This document shows, piece after piece, positions 9,036 through 17,215 of a stretch of DNA of 64,000 bases. Source of the DNA: DIGJ01 sp041821315. GTDB lineage: Bacteria; Bacillota; Clostridia; Lachnospirales; Lachnospiraceae. The notes under the pieces were generated by a model. The model was not told the origin of the DNA and searched no databases. It was given only the letters and a program-made list of their open reading frames with translations. Location of the stretch: assembly GCA_041821315.1 (NCBI GenBank), contig JBGUEO010000005.1:104824-168823 (forward strand), read 5' to 3'. Numbering within the stretch: the first letter of the stretch is position 1; the number at the start of each line of letters is the position of its first letter. The position numbers were made by a program, and so were the translations under genes.

Positions 9036-10196
9036 TTATAACCAATTCGCAAGTTCATTGAACTTGTCCATATTTTCAGCCTTAAGCGTTGATTTAATCG
9101 TTATAATTTCATCCGGCATTTCAATTTCCTTCATTTGTTGTAAAATTTCTTTCATACAAACACCTGCTTTTGGAACCCAAGAACCATTTTCAATGATTCC
9201 AACTTTTCGTTTTTGAAAATTTTTCGCTTTTAAATGCAAAAGGAACTCCTCCATACAAGGGAAAACTCCTGCATCATAACTTGCTGCTGCGACTACAAGA
9301 TTGGAATATTGAAATGCTTTTGTAACTACTTCTGAAGAGTCAGAACGTGATAAATCTCTTACTAAAATATTTTTTTTACCCATTTGAATTAAGATATCTG
9401 CCAATTTTCTAGCTGCAATTCCAGTATTGCCATGGATTGAAGCATAGGCGATTAATGTACCTTCTTCTTCGGGTTGATAGCTGCTCCATATTTTATATTT
9501 TCCTAGATAAAAGGCTAAATCATCTTTTAAAATCGGGCCATGAAGTGGACAAATCATTGAAATATCAATTGCATCCAATTTCTTTAAGAGTGTTTGTACT
9601 GCCGATCCATATTTACCCAAAATATTCATATAATAACGGCGTGCTTCCTCTTCCCACTTATCCTCCATGTCAAGTGTCCCAAATTTGCCGAATCCGTCTG
9701 CTGAAAATAAAATCTTGCTGGTACTCTCATACGTCACCATTACCTCTGGCCAATGTACCATTGGTGCCATAAAAAACTGTAATTGATGTCGCCCTAGCGA
9801 AATTGTGTCACCTTCTTTTACTATAACGGAGCGATTACTTAAATCGATATCAAAAAATTGTGATATCATAGTAAATGTCTTTACATTCCCAATTACTTTC
9901 ATATTGGGATATTTTTCCGCTAAAACCTGAATATTTGCTGCATGATCTGGTTCCATATGCGAAACCACCAGATAATCTACACTTCTACCATTTAATGCTT
10001 GTTCTAGATTTACTAACCATTCGCTCGTGGCACGCTTGTCTACCGTATCCATAATTGTAACTTTTTCATCTAGTATGACATATGAATTATATGAAACACC
10101 ATTTGGAACCTTATACTGACTCTCAAATAAATCAAGCGTTCTATCATTTACTCCAATATAAAAAATATCATTTGATATATTCATGTCTGACATCAT
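9036..10196 (-). CDS. Flavodiiron protein (A-type flavoprotein, FprA family)
   Basis: A 386-residue cytosolic enzyme reducing O2 to water (or NO to N2O) to protect anaerobes. The N-terminal metallo-beta-lactamase domain has the diiron motif HMEPDH (His80, Glu82, Asp84, His85), and the C-terminal flavodoxin domain (about 255-386) starts YASIHGNTGIAA for FMN. It lies 48 nt after a flavin reductase-rubredoxin fusion (Hrb), the known electron donor for this family, so the pair forms an NAD(P)H:O2 pathway. GAGG just upstream allows ATG at 10196 or 10193. O2 versus NO preference cannot be read from sequence. Confidence 0.93.
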   Translation of the reverse strand: MMSDMNISNDIFYIGVNDRTLDLFESQYKVPNGVSYNSYVILDEKVTIMDTVDKRATSEWLVNLEQALNGRSVDYLVVSHMEPDHAANIQVLAEKYPNMKVIGNVKTFTMISQFFDIDLSNRSVIVKEGDTISLGRHQLQFFMAPMVHWPEVMVTYESTSKILFSADGFGKFGTLDMEDKWEEEARRYYMNILGKYGSAVQTLLKKLDAIDISMICPLHGPILKDDLAFYLGKYKIWSSYQPEEEGTLIAYASIHGNTGIAARKLADILIQMGKKNILVRDLSRSDSSEVVTKAFQYSNLVVAAASYDAGVFPCMEEFLLHLKAKNFQKRKVGIIENGSWVPKAGVCMKEILQQMKEIEMPDEIITIKSTLKAENMDKFNELANWL

Positions 10197-10244
10197 TTTA
10201 CCTCATTTCCTTTTGAATCTATGTTATCTGGTTACTTTATTTTA

Positions 10245-10847
10245 TCAAAGCTTTTTAAAATCGGCTACCCCATGTTTACAAATTGGACAAATAAAATCAT
10301 CCGGCAATACATCGTTCTCATATACATACCCGCAAATTGTGCAAATATACCCTTTTTTCCCCTCTTGCTTCACTGGTGCAGGTTTTACATTGTTTTGATA
10401 AAACGTATAGGTTATAGCTTCTTCTTCCGACAATGTAGATGCATCCGTAACAAGCGCTAAAAACATCGTATGGGTTCCAACATCCATTGATGATATTACG
10501 GTTCCAGAAATGTAAGCAGTGGTATTATTTGTTAAATAAATAACACCATTTTCCGCTCGTTTATATGTGATTCCTACTACTTTATCATGCTCTCTTCCAC
10601 TTTGATATCCCCAATTTTTAAATGTTTCAAACGGAGCTTCCTGTGATAGTACACAAACATTAAATAGTCCTGTTTTCTTTATTATATCATGTGTATAATT
10701 TTGCTTATTCACAACAATAAGGATTTGATTAGGATCCGATGTTACTTGCATCGCAGTATTTATAATACATCCATTATCTTTGTCACCATCTTTTGCCGTT
10801 AAAACATATAAACCATAGGATAGTTGATACATTGCATTATTATCCAT
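10245..10847 (-). CDS. hrb: High-molecular-weight rubredoxin: flavin reductase domain plus rubredoxin
   Basis: A 200-residue fusion. Residues 1-155 are a flavin reductase-like FMN-binding split barrel (MYQLSYGLYVLTAKDGD, ITYKRAENGVIYL), and residues 167-200 are a rubredoxin with CTIC (Cys169, Cys172) and CPIC (Cys187, Cys190) ligands for a single iron. Known Hrb proteins (e.g. Moorella) pass electrons from NADH to a flavodiiron protein, exactly the next gene here. The ATG has GGAGG 8-9 nt upstream. Transcription is driven by the strong promoter and operator-like site at 10885-10932. Confidence 0.93.
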   Translation of the reverse strand: MDNNAMYQLSYGLYVLTAKDGDKDNGCIINTAMQVTSDPNQILIVVNKQNYTHDIIKKTGLFNVCVLSQEAPFETFKNWGYQSGREHDKVVGITYKRAENGVIYLTNNTTAYISGTVISSMDVGTHTMFLALVTDASTLSEEEAITYTFYQNNVKPAPVKQEGKKGYICTICGYVYENDVLPDDFICPICKHGVADFKKL

Positions 10848-10884
10848 AAAAATAAACCTCCATCAATCACATTGTAATAATTTC

Positions 10885-10905
10885 TAATAATGATTCCTAT
10901 TATTA
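10885..10905. promoter_or_regulatory. Operator-like palindrome at the hrb promoter
   Basis: Perfect 7-bp inverted repeat TAATAAT / ATTATTA with a 7-bp centre GATTCCT, touching the -10 box. The AT-rich form resembles Fur/PerR-family sites, and the position would block the polymerase. The regulator is not identifiable from sequence. Confidence 0.6.
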
Positions 10906-10932
10906 TTATATCGTATTTTTCTATTATGTCAA
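10905..10932 (-). promoter_or_regulatory. Near-consensus promoter for hrb-flavodiiron operon
   Basis: TTGACA (10927-10932), 16-nt spacer, TATAAT (10905-10910) on the minus strand. Both boxes are consensus, so the promoter is strong unless repressed by the adjoining palindrome. Confidence 0.85.
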
Positions 10933-10990
10933 TATCGCTGCTCTTATAAAAATGACAAAGCATTATTACGATACATGCACGTGTATAGCA

Positions 10991-11033
10991 AAAAGAGTCC
11001 CAAATTCATTATAAGGTAAGAATTTGAGACTCT
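10991..11033 (-). terminator. Rho-independent terminator after tRNA-Leu
   Basis: A 14-bp stem with one G-T pair (10994-11007 with 11020-11033) and 12-nt loop; on the minus strand TTTTT follows directly. It ends the tRNA transcript just upstream of the hrb promoter. Confidence 0.9.
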
Positions 11034-11036
11034 CGA

Positions 11037-11119
11037 TGCGGATGGTGGGACTTGAACCCACACGATGTTACCACCGTCAGATTTTGAGTCTGATGCGTCT
11101 GCCATTCCGCCACATCCGC
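11037..11119 (-). tRNA. tRNA-Leu (anticodon CAA)
   Basis: An 83-nt class II tRNA. The acceptor stem GCGGATG (11113-11119) pairs with CATCCGC (11038-11044), the discriminator is A (11037), and no CCA is encoded. The anticodon stem TCAGA/TCTGA encloses the loop CTCAAAA with anticodon CAA, reading UUG. An extra variable arm and GGTTCAAGTCC T-loop confirm the leucine type. Own promoter upstream, terminator downstream. Confidence 0.97.
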
Positions 11120-11148
11120 ATTGCGTTGTTATCAACATCAGCTAAGAT

Positions 11149-11177
11149 AGTTTACCACATAGTTTTTTGAATTGCAA
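11149..11177 (-). promoter_or_regulatory. Promoter for tRNA-Leu
   Basis: TTGCAA (11172-11177), 17-nt spacer, TAAACT (11149-11154), with the mature tRNA starting 29 nt beyond the -10 box. Confidence 0.65.
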
Positions 11178-11208
11178 GTATAATTTAATATATTTTTTAA
11201 AAATTGCT

Positions 11209-12093
11209 TTATTCTGTTTCTGTTTCGCTCTCAACGTATGTACAACAGGCAAATGCAAGTGCCCCAGGTCCAATATGACATGAGATACTTAATGATAGCG
11301 GATCGATATGTATTTCGAAACCAGGAAATTCCTTTTGAATTTCTATCTTAAAAGATTCTGCTAACTCCGCATTATTGGTATGTGCAATTTGCAAATGGAT
11401 CTTTTTTTCAGCATAACAGTTTGGAAAACGCACTTCTAAATCATTCCGAAGTGCCTCGATCATATTTTTCTTTGCCTGTTTCATCCCTCTGCACTTTGAA
11501 TAAGCATCTAACTTTTCTCCCTGAATCGTTAAAATTGGTTTTATATTTAGAACCAAACCTAACGCCGCTGCAGTAGCTGTGATACGTCCACCTTTTTTTA
11601 AATAATTCAAATCATCAACCGTAATATATATAGTGGAATCAAATTTACTCTGTTCCAATATTTTTTTAATCTCTTGCCCCGATTTTCCCGCCAAAGCAAG
11701 GTTTTTTGCATCAATTGCAGATTGTCTTTGGGTAACAGAGATCCTTTGATTATTTACCACAAAAACTGTATCGGTGTAATCAAGCGCTAAACCGGATGCT
11801 GTTTGATAAGACCCACTCAAACCACTTGACATTGGTATATGCACAATTTCATCATATTCCTTTAATAATTCATCCCATAAATCAAGAATACTACCAATGG
11901 TCGGCTGTGATGTCCCAATATCAGCCCCTTTTTTCAGTTTTTCGTAAAACGCTTCCTGCGTTAACGTAATATCTTCCAAATATTCTATTCCATTGATAAA
12001 AAACGGCATTGGTATTACATAAATTCCTAACTTTTTGGCATCCATTTGTGTAATACCACTGTTACTATCCGTAACGATTGCTATCTTTTTCAT
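11209..12093 (-). CDS. DegV family fatty-acid-binding protein
   Basis: A 294-residue DegV-fold protein. Family members bind a single fatty acid and, as FakB, present it to the FakA kinase for incorporation into lipids. The N-terminus KIAIVTDSNSGI, the TSQPT motif near residue 93 and the HIPMSSGLSGSYQTA segment are family marks. A FakA-like DAK2-domain protein is encoded at 40.8-42.4 kb, a possible partner. Start at 12093 because GAGG lies 6 nt upstream; the frame opens at 12105. A second DegV protein is encoded at 28966-29835. Confidence 0.9.
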   Translation of the reverse strand: MKKIAIVTDSNSGITQMDAKKLGIYVIPMPFFINGIEYLEDITLTQEAFYEKLKKGADIGTSQPTIGSILDLWDELLKEYDEIVHIPMSSGLSGSYQTASGLALDYTDTVFVVNNQRISVTQRQSAIDAKNLALAGKSGQEIKKILEQSKFDSTIYITVDDLNYLKKGGRITATAAALGLVLNIKPILTIQGEKLDAYSKCRGMKQAKKNMIEALRNDLEVRFPNCYAEKKIHLQIAHTNNAELAESFKIEIQKEFPGFEIHIDPLSLSISCHIGPGALAFACCTYVESETETE

Positions 12094-12187
12094 AACATAC
12101 CTCATATCATAAATTTTCTTTTACATTTTTACAGTATATCATAAAAAGATCAAAATTTCTAGCGGCTTCCATTCGTTGTATCGAAAT

Positions 12188-12862
12188 TTATTTTAACCCG
12201 ACTATTTGAATTAATTTATCATAATTAACAATCGTTATCTTACCACGTGTTAAAGAAATCATTCCTTCTTCTACAAAATATTTCATCATCCTCGAAACCA
12301 CCTCTCTCGCACTTCCCAGATGCCTTGCTATTTTCTCTTGCGTGATAGAAAAAGTTTCTGTCCCTTCCATACTGGCCTGATCCAATATAAAATTAGCAAG
12401 TCGTTTGTCAAAACTTTGAAATACAACCTGATCCATAATCCACATAACATCAGAAAAACGAGAAGCCAATAATTCATTTGTATATTCGAGTACAGGCATA
12501 CATTCTTTTGAAATCTTTTCAAACTCTTTTGTGGGAATTAAATAACTTGACGTTTCCTTTTCTGCTTCCACAAATACATCAAAATTAATATTTTTTAGCA
12601 TACAAGATGCAGAAAAAATACATAAGTCACCTTCTAATAGACGATAAAGTGTAATTTCTTTTCCTGTTTCAGATACAATGAAGGCACGCACTTGGCCTGT
12701 CTTTATTAAAAATAATCCAGAACAATTTTTATGTTCTGCATGCATTGTTTCTCCTGTTTGAAATGTTTTTAATAATGATTTATCTAAAAATTGTTGTTGC
12801 TGTTCTTTTGAAAGTTTATTCCAAAAGGGAAGCGTTTGATCAAAAAATTCTTGTTTTTCCAA
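12188..12862 (-). CDS. Crp/Fnr family transcriptional regulator
   Basis: A 224-residue regulator: cyclic-nucleotide-like beta-barrel (residues about 20-130), dimer helix (135-160) and winged helix-turn-helix (about 165-215, ITQEKIARHLGSAREVVSRM). It lacks the N-terminal cysteine cluster of Fnr, so iron-sulfur sensing is unlikely by that route; several Cys in the barrel (SASCM, ECM) could respond to redox or metals. Monocistronic, divergent from the cyclophilin gene, with a good promoter at 12892-12920. Ligand and targets are unknown. Confidence 0.88.
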   Translation of the reverse strand: MEKQEFFDQTLPFWNKLSKEQQQQFLDKSLLKTFQTGETMHAEHKNCSGLFLIKTGQVRAFIVSETGKEITLYRLLEGDLCIFSASCMLKNINFDVFVEAEKETSSYLIPTKEFEKISKECMPVLEYTNELLASRFSDVMWIMDQVVFQSFDKRLANFILDQASMEGTETFSITQEKIARHLGSAREVVSRMMKYFVEEGMISLTRGKITIVNYDKLIQIVGLK

Positions 12863-12891
12863 ATCAATATCATCCTTTCTTCTTTGATTTA

Positions 12892-12920
12892 AGTATATAG
12901 TTGTAACTACTAACTTGCAA
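12892..12920 (-). promoter_or_regulatory. Promoter for the Crp/Fnr regulator gene
   Basis: TTGCAA (12915-12920), 17-nt spacer, TATACT (12892-12897) on the minus strand. Repeated AGTT/AACT elements overlap it (12898-12921), which could be an autoregulatory site but are short. Confidence 0.65.
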
Positions 12921-12965
12921 CTTTTTTCTATAACCTTACAAATTCCATAAAAAAGATTTTACAAA

Positions 12966-12994
12966 TTGGCCAAAATAATTTATCATAGTATACG
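12966..12994 (+). promoter_or_regulatory. Weak candidate promoter for the cyclophilin gene
   Basis: TTGGCC (12966-12971), 17-nt spacer, TATACG (12989-12994). Poor match at both boxes, placed 42 nt before the start codon. Confidence 0.3.
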
Positions 12995-13036
12995 GTAGAA
13001 ATTTTGAATTTTATTTAAGAAAAGGAAGGATATATT

Positions 13037-13555
13037 ATGGCAAATCCAATTATAACCATTGAAATGGAAAATGGAAAGCAAATTAAAGTTGAATTATATA
13101 AAGATGTTGCCCCAAATACGGTTAACAACTTTATTTCTTTAGTAACAAAAGGGTACTACGATGGTTTAATCTTCCATCGCGTCATCAACGGATTTATGAT
13201 TCAAGGCGGTTGTCCCGATGGAACAGGAATGGGCGGCCCTGGCTATCAAATCAAAGGCGAATTTTCTACAAACCACTTTGAAAACACCTTAATTCATACC
13301 GCTGGTGTAATTTCCATGGCACGCTCTCAAATGCCAAATTCCGCTGGCTCACAATTTTTTATTATGCACAAAGATTCTCCACACTTAGACGGATCCTATG
13401 CTGCATTTGGTAAAGTAATCGAAGGGATGGATGTCGTAAATCAAATAGCGGATACTAACACCGATTATTCCGATCGTCCAACGAGTCCACAAGTTATGAA
13501 AAAAGTAAGTGCTGAATTATTTGGCGAAGAATATCTTGAACCAGAAAAATGCTAA
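13037..13555 (+). CDS. Peptidyl-prolyl cis-trans isomerase, cyclophilin type
   Basis: A 172-residue single-domain cyclophilin that speeds proline isomerisation in the cytosol (no signal peptide). Active-site motifs are FHRVINGFMIQGG (catalytic Arg), MARSQMPNSAGSQFFI and HLDGSYAAFGKV. AAGGAAGG precedes the ATG by about 8 nt. It is monocistronic: divergent from the Crp/Fnr gene and followed by a strong terminator at 13614-13641. Confidence 0.96.
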   Translation: MANPIITIEMENGKQIKVELYKDVAPNTVNNFISLVTKGYYDGLIFHRVINGFMIQGGCPDGTGMGGPGYQIKGEFSTNHFENTLIHTAGVISMARSQMPNSAGSQFFIMHKDSPHLDGSYAAFGKVIEGMDVVNQIADTNTDYSDRPTSPQVMKKVSAELFGEEYLEPEKC

Positions 13556-13613
13556 ATCCAGATAACTAACCTATTTGCATCAATTGTATATGTTTTTCAA
13601 AATTAATATAGTT

Positions 13614-13641
13614 GGCTCTGACATAAGTCAGAGCCGTTTTT
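13614..13641 (+). terminator. Terminator after the cyclophilin gene
   Basis: Perfect 9-bp GC-rich stem GGCTCTGAC/GTCAGAGCC (13614-13622 with 13627-13635), ATAA loop, then GTTTTT. Confidence 0.93.
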
Positions 13642-13666
13642 CTTATTGCATTTTTATAATTGAATA

Positions 13667-13696
13667 GAAAAAGAGAACGAGTTTATTCTCATTCTC
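13667..13696 (-). terminator. Terminator for the nudix gene and upstream operon
   Basis: Minus-strand stem GAGAATGAG/CTCGTTCTC (13688-13696 with 13673-13681, one G-T pair), 6-nt loop, then TTTTTC. On the plus strand the same pair is a mismatch, so it favours minus-strand transcripts. Confidence 0.8.
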
Positions 13697-13818
13697 TTTT
13701 ATAATTCATTTCACATAAGTTCATTAAAAATGGTATAAATCTGGTGTAAATCTTTCATATTCTTTGTCCCTAATTTTAACAAAATGCCTAAAACATTGGG
13801 TTTTCTAAGACTTTTTTA

Positions 13819-14271
13819 TTAAAAATATTTTCGGTTACCCCATAGATTACTTTTTTTCAAATCAACATATTCATTATATGCTCTCTCTAATATCTGCTTT
13901 TCGTTCGAGAATTTTAATAAATGAAACGCTTCATGAAACTTATAGTAACCGGAATCCATAAAAAACTCTTCACGTTGTGGTTTACTATAATAACTATCTG
14001 CCATCATCAGATACCAATGAACATCCTTGGTAACAGAATCCTGCGGTGTATTAAAATTGTACTGACTTTTTCCAATATATTTGATAATAGAAGCTGATAC
14101 TCCGGTCTCTTCTTTTACTTCACGAAGTGCCGTTTCTTTGTATTCTTCTCCAGCTTCCACTGTCCCTTTTGGCAAAACCCAGCCCTCATACTTGTTCTTA
14201 TAGTTCTTATATAGTAGTAAAATCTTACCTCTGAATATAACCACACCGCCACAGCTAGTTGCTTCAATCAT
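13819..14271 (-). CDS. NUDIX hydrolase
   Basis: A 150-residue protein with a complete Nudix box, from GTVEAGEEYKETALREVKEE through TGV, which binds divalent metal and hydrolyses nucleoside-diphosphate-linked substrates. The specific substrate (for example diadenosine polyphosphate or capped RNA) cannot be told. AGGAGG 7-8 nt before ATG 14271 fixes the start; the frame is open to 14379 without a better site. Last gene of the envelope operon, 132 nt after the PBP gene. Two tandem stop codons end it, and the frame stays open for a further 35 codons (see findings). Confidence 0.9.
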   Translation of the reverse strand: MIEATSCGGVVIFRGKILLLYKNYKNKYEGWVLPKGTVEAGEEYKETALREVKEETGVSASIIKYIGKSQYNFNTPQDSVTKDVHWYLMMADSYYSKPQREEFFMDSGYYKFHEAFHLLKFSNEKQILERAYNEYVDLKKSNLWGNRKYF

Positions 14272-14403
14272 CAAAATTCCTCCTAGTCCTGTTCCTTTTT
14301 TATTTAAACTCCAAAAAAAAAGGATTGGTGTGTCATGAAACCCTACGATTAGTATACACTTTTTCGGAAGATATTTCAATACATAGTTTCTGTATTCGAC
14401 TTG

Positions 14404-15846
14404 CTAATCTAAATATGCATCCATAATTTTCTTTGCAATTGGCACCGCATATGCACTTCCAGTTCCAGCACCCTCTACAATGATACTCACTACTATTTTA
14501 GGTTTCTTTGTTGGTGCATACCCTACAAACCATGCATGTGATGATTTGCTTGAATCAAACTCTGCTGATCCCGTTTTCCCAGCTGCTGTATAGGACTGTC
14601 CCTTCAATGCAGTTGCTGTTCCATCTTCCACCACTGCTTTCATCATCTTTTTGAGTGCTTTCACTTGCGTCTTATCCATTAAGGTCGCATATTCTTCTGG
14701 TTTATACTGTTTGATAGTCGTTCCGTCATAACACTCCAAATGATCCACTACATATGGCTTCATCATAATTCCATTATTTGCAATGGTAGCAGTGATAAGT
14801 GCATTATGCAATGGTGTAATTTGCGTATCCCCCTGACCAATTGCCGTTTGTGGAACTTGATTTTTATTAGAGTTTTGATCCAATACGAAACTGCTTTTCG
14901 AATAGGGAAGATCAATTGGCAGCTCATGATTAAAAAGAAAGCTCTCACATAATATATGATAGGACTTAAGGTTAAGTGTCATTCCAATATTTGCAAAAGA
15001 ACTGTTGCAAGATTTTGCAAATGATTGAATCAAATCTTCCGTCCCATGCACCTTATTATTATAACAATTGATCGTTACTCCATCATACGTATCGCTTCCA
15101 GCACAATCATACGTATACTCTTTATAATTTTTATTCTCACGGATATATTCGAGCGCCGTTAAGATTTTAAATGTAGATCCTGGAGGATAAAGTCCTTGTG
15201 TCGCTCGATTTAGTAATGTGGATTCCCCCGCACTGTCGGCTACTAATGTATCCCAACTTGAAGATACCGTATTGGGATTATAATCACTTTTTGAAACCAT
15301 AGCAAGAATCTTTCCTGTCGAAGGTTCCAACACCACTACTGCCCCTTTTCGATTGCCAAGTGCTTCATATGCTATCGTTTGCAAGTTTACATCCAACGTA
15401 GTTACAACATTATCACCAATGTTTTTCTCCCCTTTTATTTCCTTCATCATTGCAATAAAAGGATTTTCATTGGATGTAAGCAGATGAATCGATTGGGATA
15501 ATTCAATTCCCGTTTTTCCCTTATCAAATCGGCCTACAATATGACAAAATACACGATCAAATGGATAATACCGGTATTCCTTTCCCGATTCATCCGTCTT
15601 TGTTTCTGCTAAAATTTCACCGTTATTCCCAAGAATTTTTCCACGTATGACTCGTTCTGCTAAAAGGTCTTGCCGTTTATTATATGGATTGTTTATCACG
15701 TTAGGACTATCGATTTGTATAAAATATCCAAAGTAAACCAAAAGACAAACAAAAACTCCTACAAAAAGATACGTAAGTACTATGATTTCTCGATTGGAAT
15801 TGATTTGCTTTTTCTTTTTTGAGTCGTTATGCTTCTTCTCGCTCAT
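14404..15846 (-). CDS. Class B penicillin-binding protein (PbpA/PBP2-like transpeptidase)
   Basis: A 480-residue membrane-anchored peptidoglycan DD-transpeptidase: cytoplasmic Lys-rich tail, one membrane helix (about 21-43), short dimerisation region, then the transpeptidase domain. Catalytic motifs are S224-TFK, S279-C-N281 and K424-TGSAEF. Lacks PASTA repeats. It overlaps the 3' end of the SEDS glycosyltransferase gene by 20 nt, the classic translationally coupled SEDS-bPBP pair that polymerises and crosslinks septal, lateral or spore-cortex wall. Start at 15846 chosen from AAGG 8 nt upstream; the frame extends to 15888. Confidence 0.92.
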   Translation of the reverse strand: MSEKKHNDSKKKKQINSNREIIVLTYLFVGVFVCLLVYFGYFIQIDSPNVINNPYNKRQDLLAERVIRGKILGNNGEILAETKTDESGKEYRYYPFDRVFCHIVGRFDKGKTGIELSQSIHLLTSNENPFIAMMKEIKGEKNIGDNVVTTLDVNLQTIAYEALGNRKGAVVVLEPSTGKILAMVSKSDYNPNTVSSSWDTLVADSAGESTLLNRATQGLYPPGSTFKILTALEYIRENKNYKEYTYDCAGSDTYDGVTINCYNNKVHGTEDLIQSFAKSCNSSFANIGMTLNLKSYHILCESFLFNHELPIDLPYSKSSFVLDQNSNKNQVPQTAIGQGDTQITPLHNALITATIANNGIMMKPYVVDHLECYDGTTIKQYKPEEYATLMDKTQVKALKKMMKAVVEDGTATALKGQSYTAAGKTGSAEFDSSKSSHAWFVGYAPTKKPKIVVSIIVEGAGTGSAYAVPIAKKIMDAYLD

Positions 15847-17173
15847 CTGCTTCATCCTTTTTGTGTCTTCCTTCCTGATTGAGTACATACATTCCCTGAA
15901 TAATACTAAATATAGTTATTATACTAAGTATTGAGCTTCCACCATAACTTACTAACGGTAATGTTATCCCTGTTGAGGGAATAAACTTGATTACACCACC
16001 AATATTTAAAAATACTTGAAATATAAAGATAACACTTAATCCAAATGCAGTTAGTTTGTAAAATTGATTTTTCATCTTCATTGCAATATTTACAAACATA
16101 ATAAAGCAGCTAATATAAATCATAACCATACAAAGGGCAAATATGCCACCAAATTCTTCTGATATTGCTGAAAAAATAAAATCACTTTCCTCCACAGGAA
16201 TACTTGTCGGCAGTCCCTTCCCAAGCCCTAACCCAAACCATCCTCCCGTGCCAATTGCAAACAGGGAACTGCAGATTTGATAACCTCCATCATTAATATC
16301 TTGAAACGGATCCATCCACGCTTGGAATCGAATGCGGACATGACTAAATAATTTGTAGGCAAGGGTCCCAGCAGCGGTAATTCCCACAACACCCGATACC
16401 AAATAAAGCGGTTGTTGTGTTGCCACATAGAGCATCGATAGATATGTAATAACGAACAGCAAAGCTCCTCCTAAGTCTTTTTCTGCAACCAAAACTAAGA
16501 CATAGGATGCTGCAACAATCGATATGAGTACAATTCGTTTAAAGGCTGTATTATTTGATAAAAGTGCTGCTATAAAAAAGACAAAAATTATTTTTGCAAA
16601 TTCTGAAGGTTGTAATACAAAAGCACCAATCTGTATCCAGTTAAGTGAACCGTATTTTTCAACGCCAATTCCAGGTATAAAAACAAGTAATAATAGTACG
16701 ATACCAAGTCCTGCATATACCCACCCTAAATATGCAAGATATTTAAATTTTTCTATCACAAACGGAACAATTAAACAGACAACAAAACCAAGGGAAGCCA
16801 TTATAAGCTGCCGCTTCGCATACGCTGTATTCAATCTGCCAAGCATCGTAAAACTTATTATAATTAACATTAACATATTATTTAGTATGAGATTGGAAAG
16901 ATTTTTGTATACCAATCGATAAATCCTTGATACTAAAATTACGAATACAAGCTCAGCAAAATACAGGAAAACAAATTGCATGTTTTTTGTATTCAAATAT
17001 AATAATCCGTGTGCAACAAAATGTATCATGTAAATCAATAACCGCTGATTCCAATACATTCGTTTTTGCTTATCCTTATTGTTGTATCGAAATACCGTAA
17101 AACAATATATCGTATAAATTGTCAACAAAATTATTAAAATATAGCGTGAAACTTGTATGATTAAATTTTCCAC
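15827..17173 (-). CDS. SEDS family peptidoglycan polymerase (FtsW/RodA/SpoVE)
   Basis: A roughly 448-residue polytopic membrane glycosyltransferase that polymerises lipid II. The conserved segments are LQPSEFAKI, VAEKDLGGALLF (the catalytic Asp lies in this loop), DGGYQICSSLFAIGTGGWFGLGLGKG and a final FIPSTGITLPLVSYGGSS. AGGAG 5 nt before the GTG at 17173 supports that start; in-frame ATGs at 17197 and 17188 lack a spaced site. Coupled to the downstream class B PBP. Which wall process it serves (division, elongation or sporulation) cannot be decided from sequence. Confidence 0.92.
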   Translation of the reverse strand: MENLIIQVSRYILIILLTIYTIYCFTVFRYNNKDKQKRMYWNQRLLIYMIHFVAHGLLYLNTKNMQFVFLYFAELVFVILVSRIYRLVYKNLSNLILNNMLMLIIISFTMLGRLNTAYAKRQLIMASLGFVVCLIVPFVIEKFKYLAYLGWVYAGLGIVLLLLVFIPGIGVEKYGSLNWIQIGAFVLQPSEFAKIIFVFFIAALLSNNTAFKRIVLISIVAASYVLVLVAEKDLGGALLFVITYLSMLYVATQQPLYLVSGVVGITAAGTLAYKLFSHVRIRFQAWMDPFQDINDGGYQICSSLFAIGTGGWFGLGLGKGLPTSIPVEESDFIFSAISEEFGGIFALCMVMIYISCFIMFVNIAMKMKNQFYKLTAFGLSVIFIFQVFLNIGGVIKFIPSTGITLPLVSYGGSSILSIITIFSIIQGMYVLNQEGRHKKDEADEREEA

Positions 17174-17215
17174 CTTATCTCCTATCATTCCTAACACCTA
17201 ATATCGTGTTATTCC

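Noticed and set aside
10944..11138. Open frame of 64 codons on the minus strand
   Set aside because: It covers the tRNA-Leu and its terminator; the translation is a by-product.
16524..16922. 132-codon plus-strand open frame
   Set aside because: Entirely antisense to the SEDS polymerase gene, whose motifs are clear; no ribosome site.
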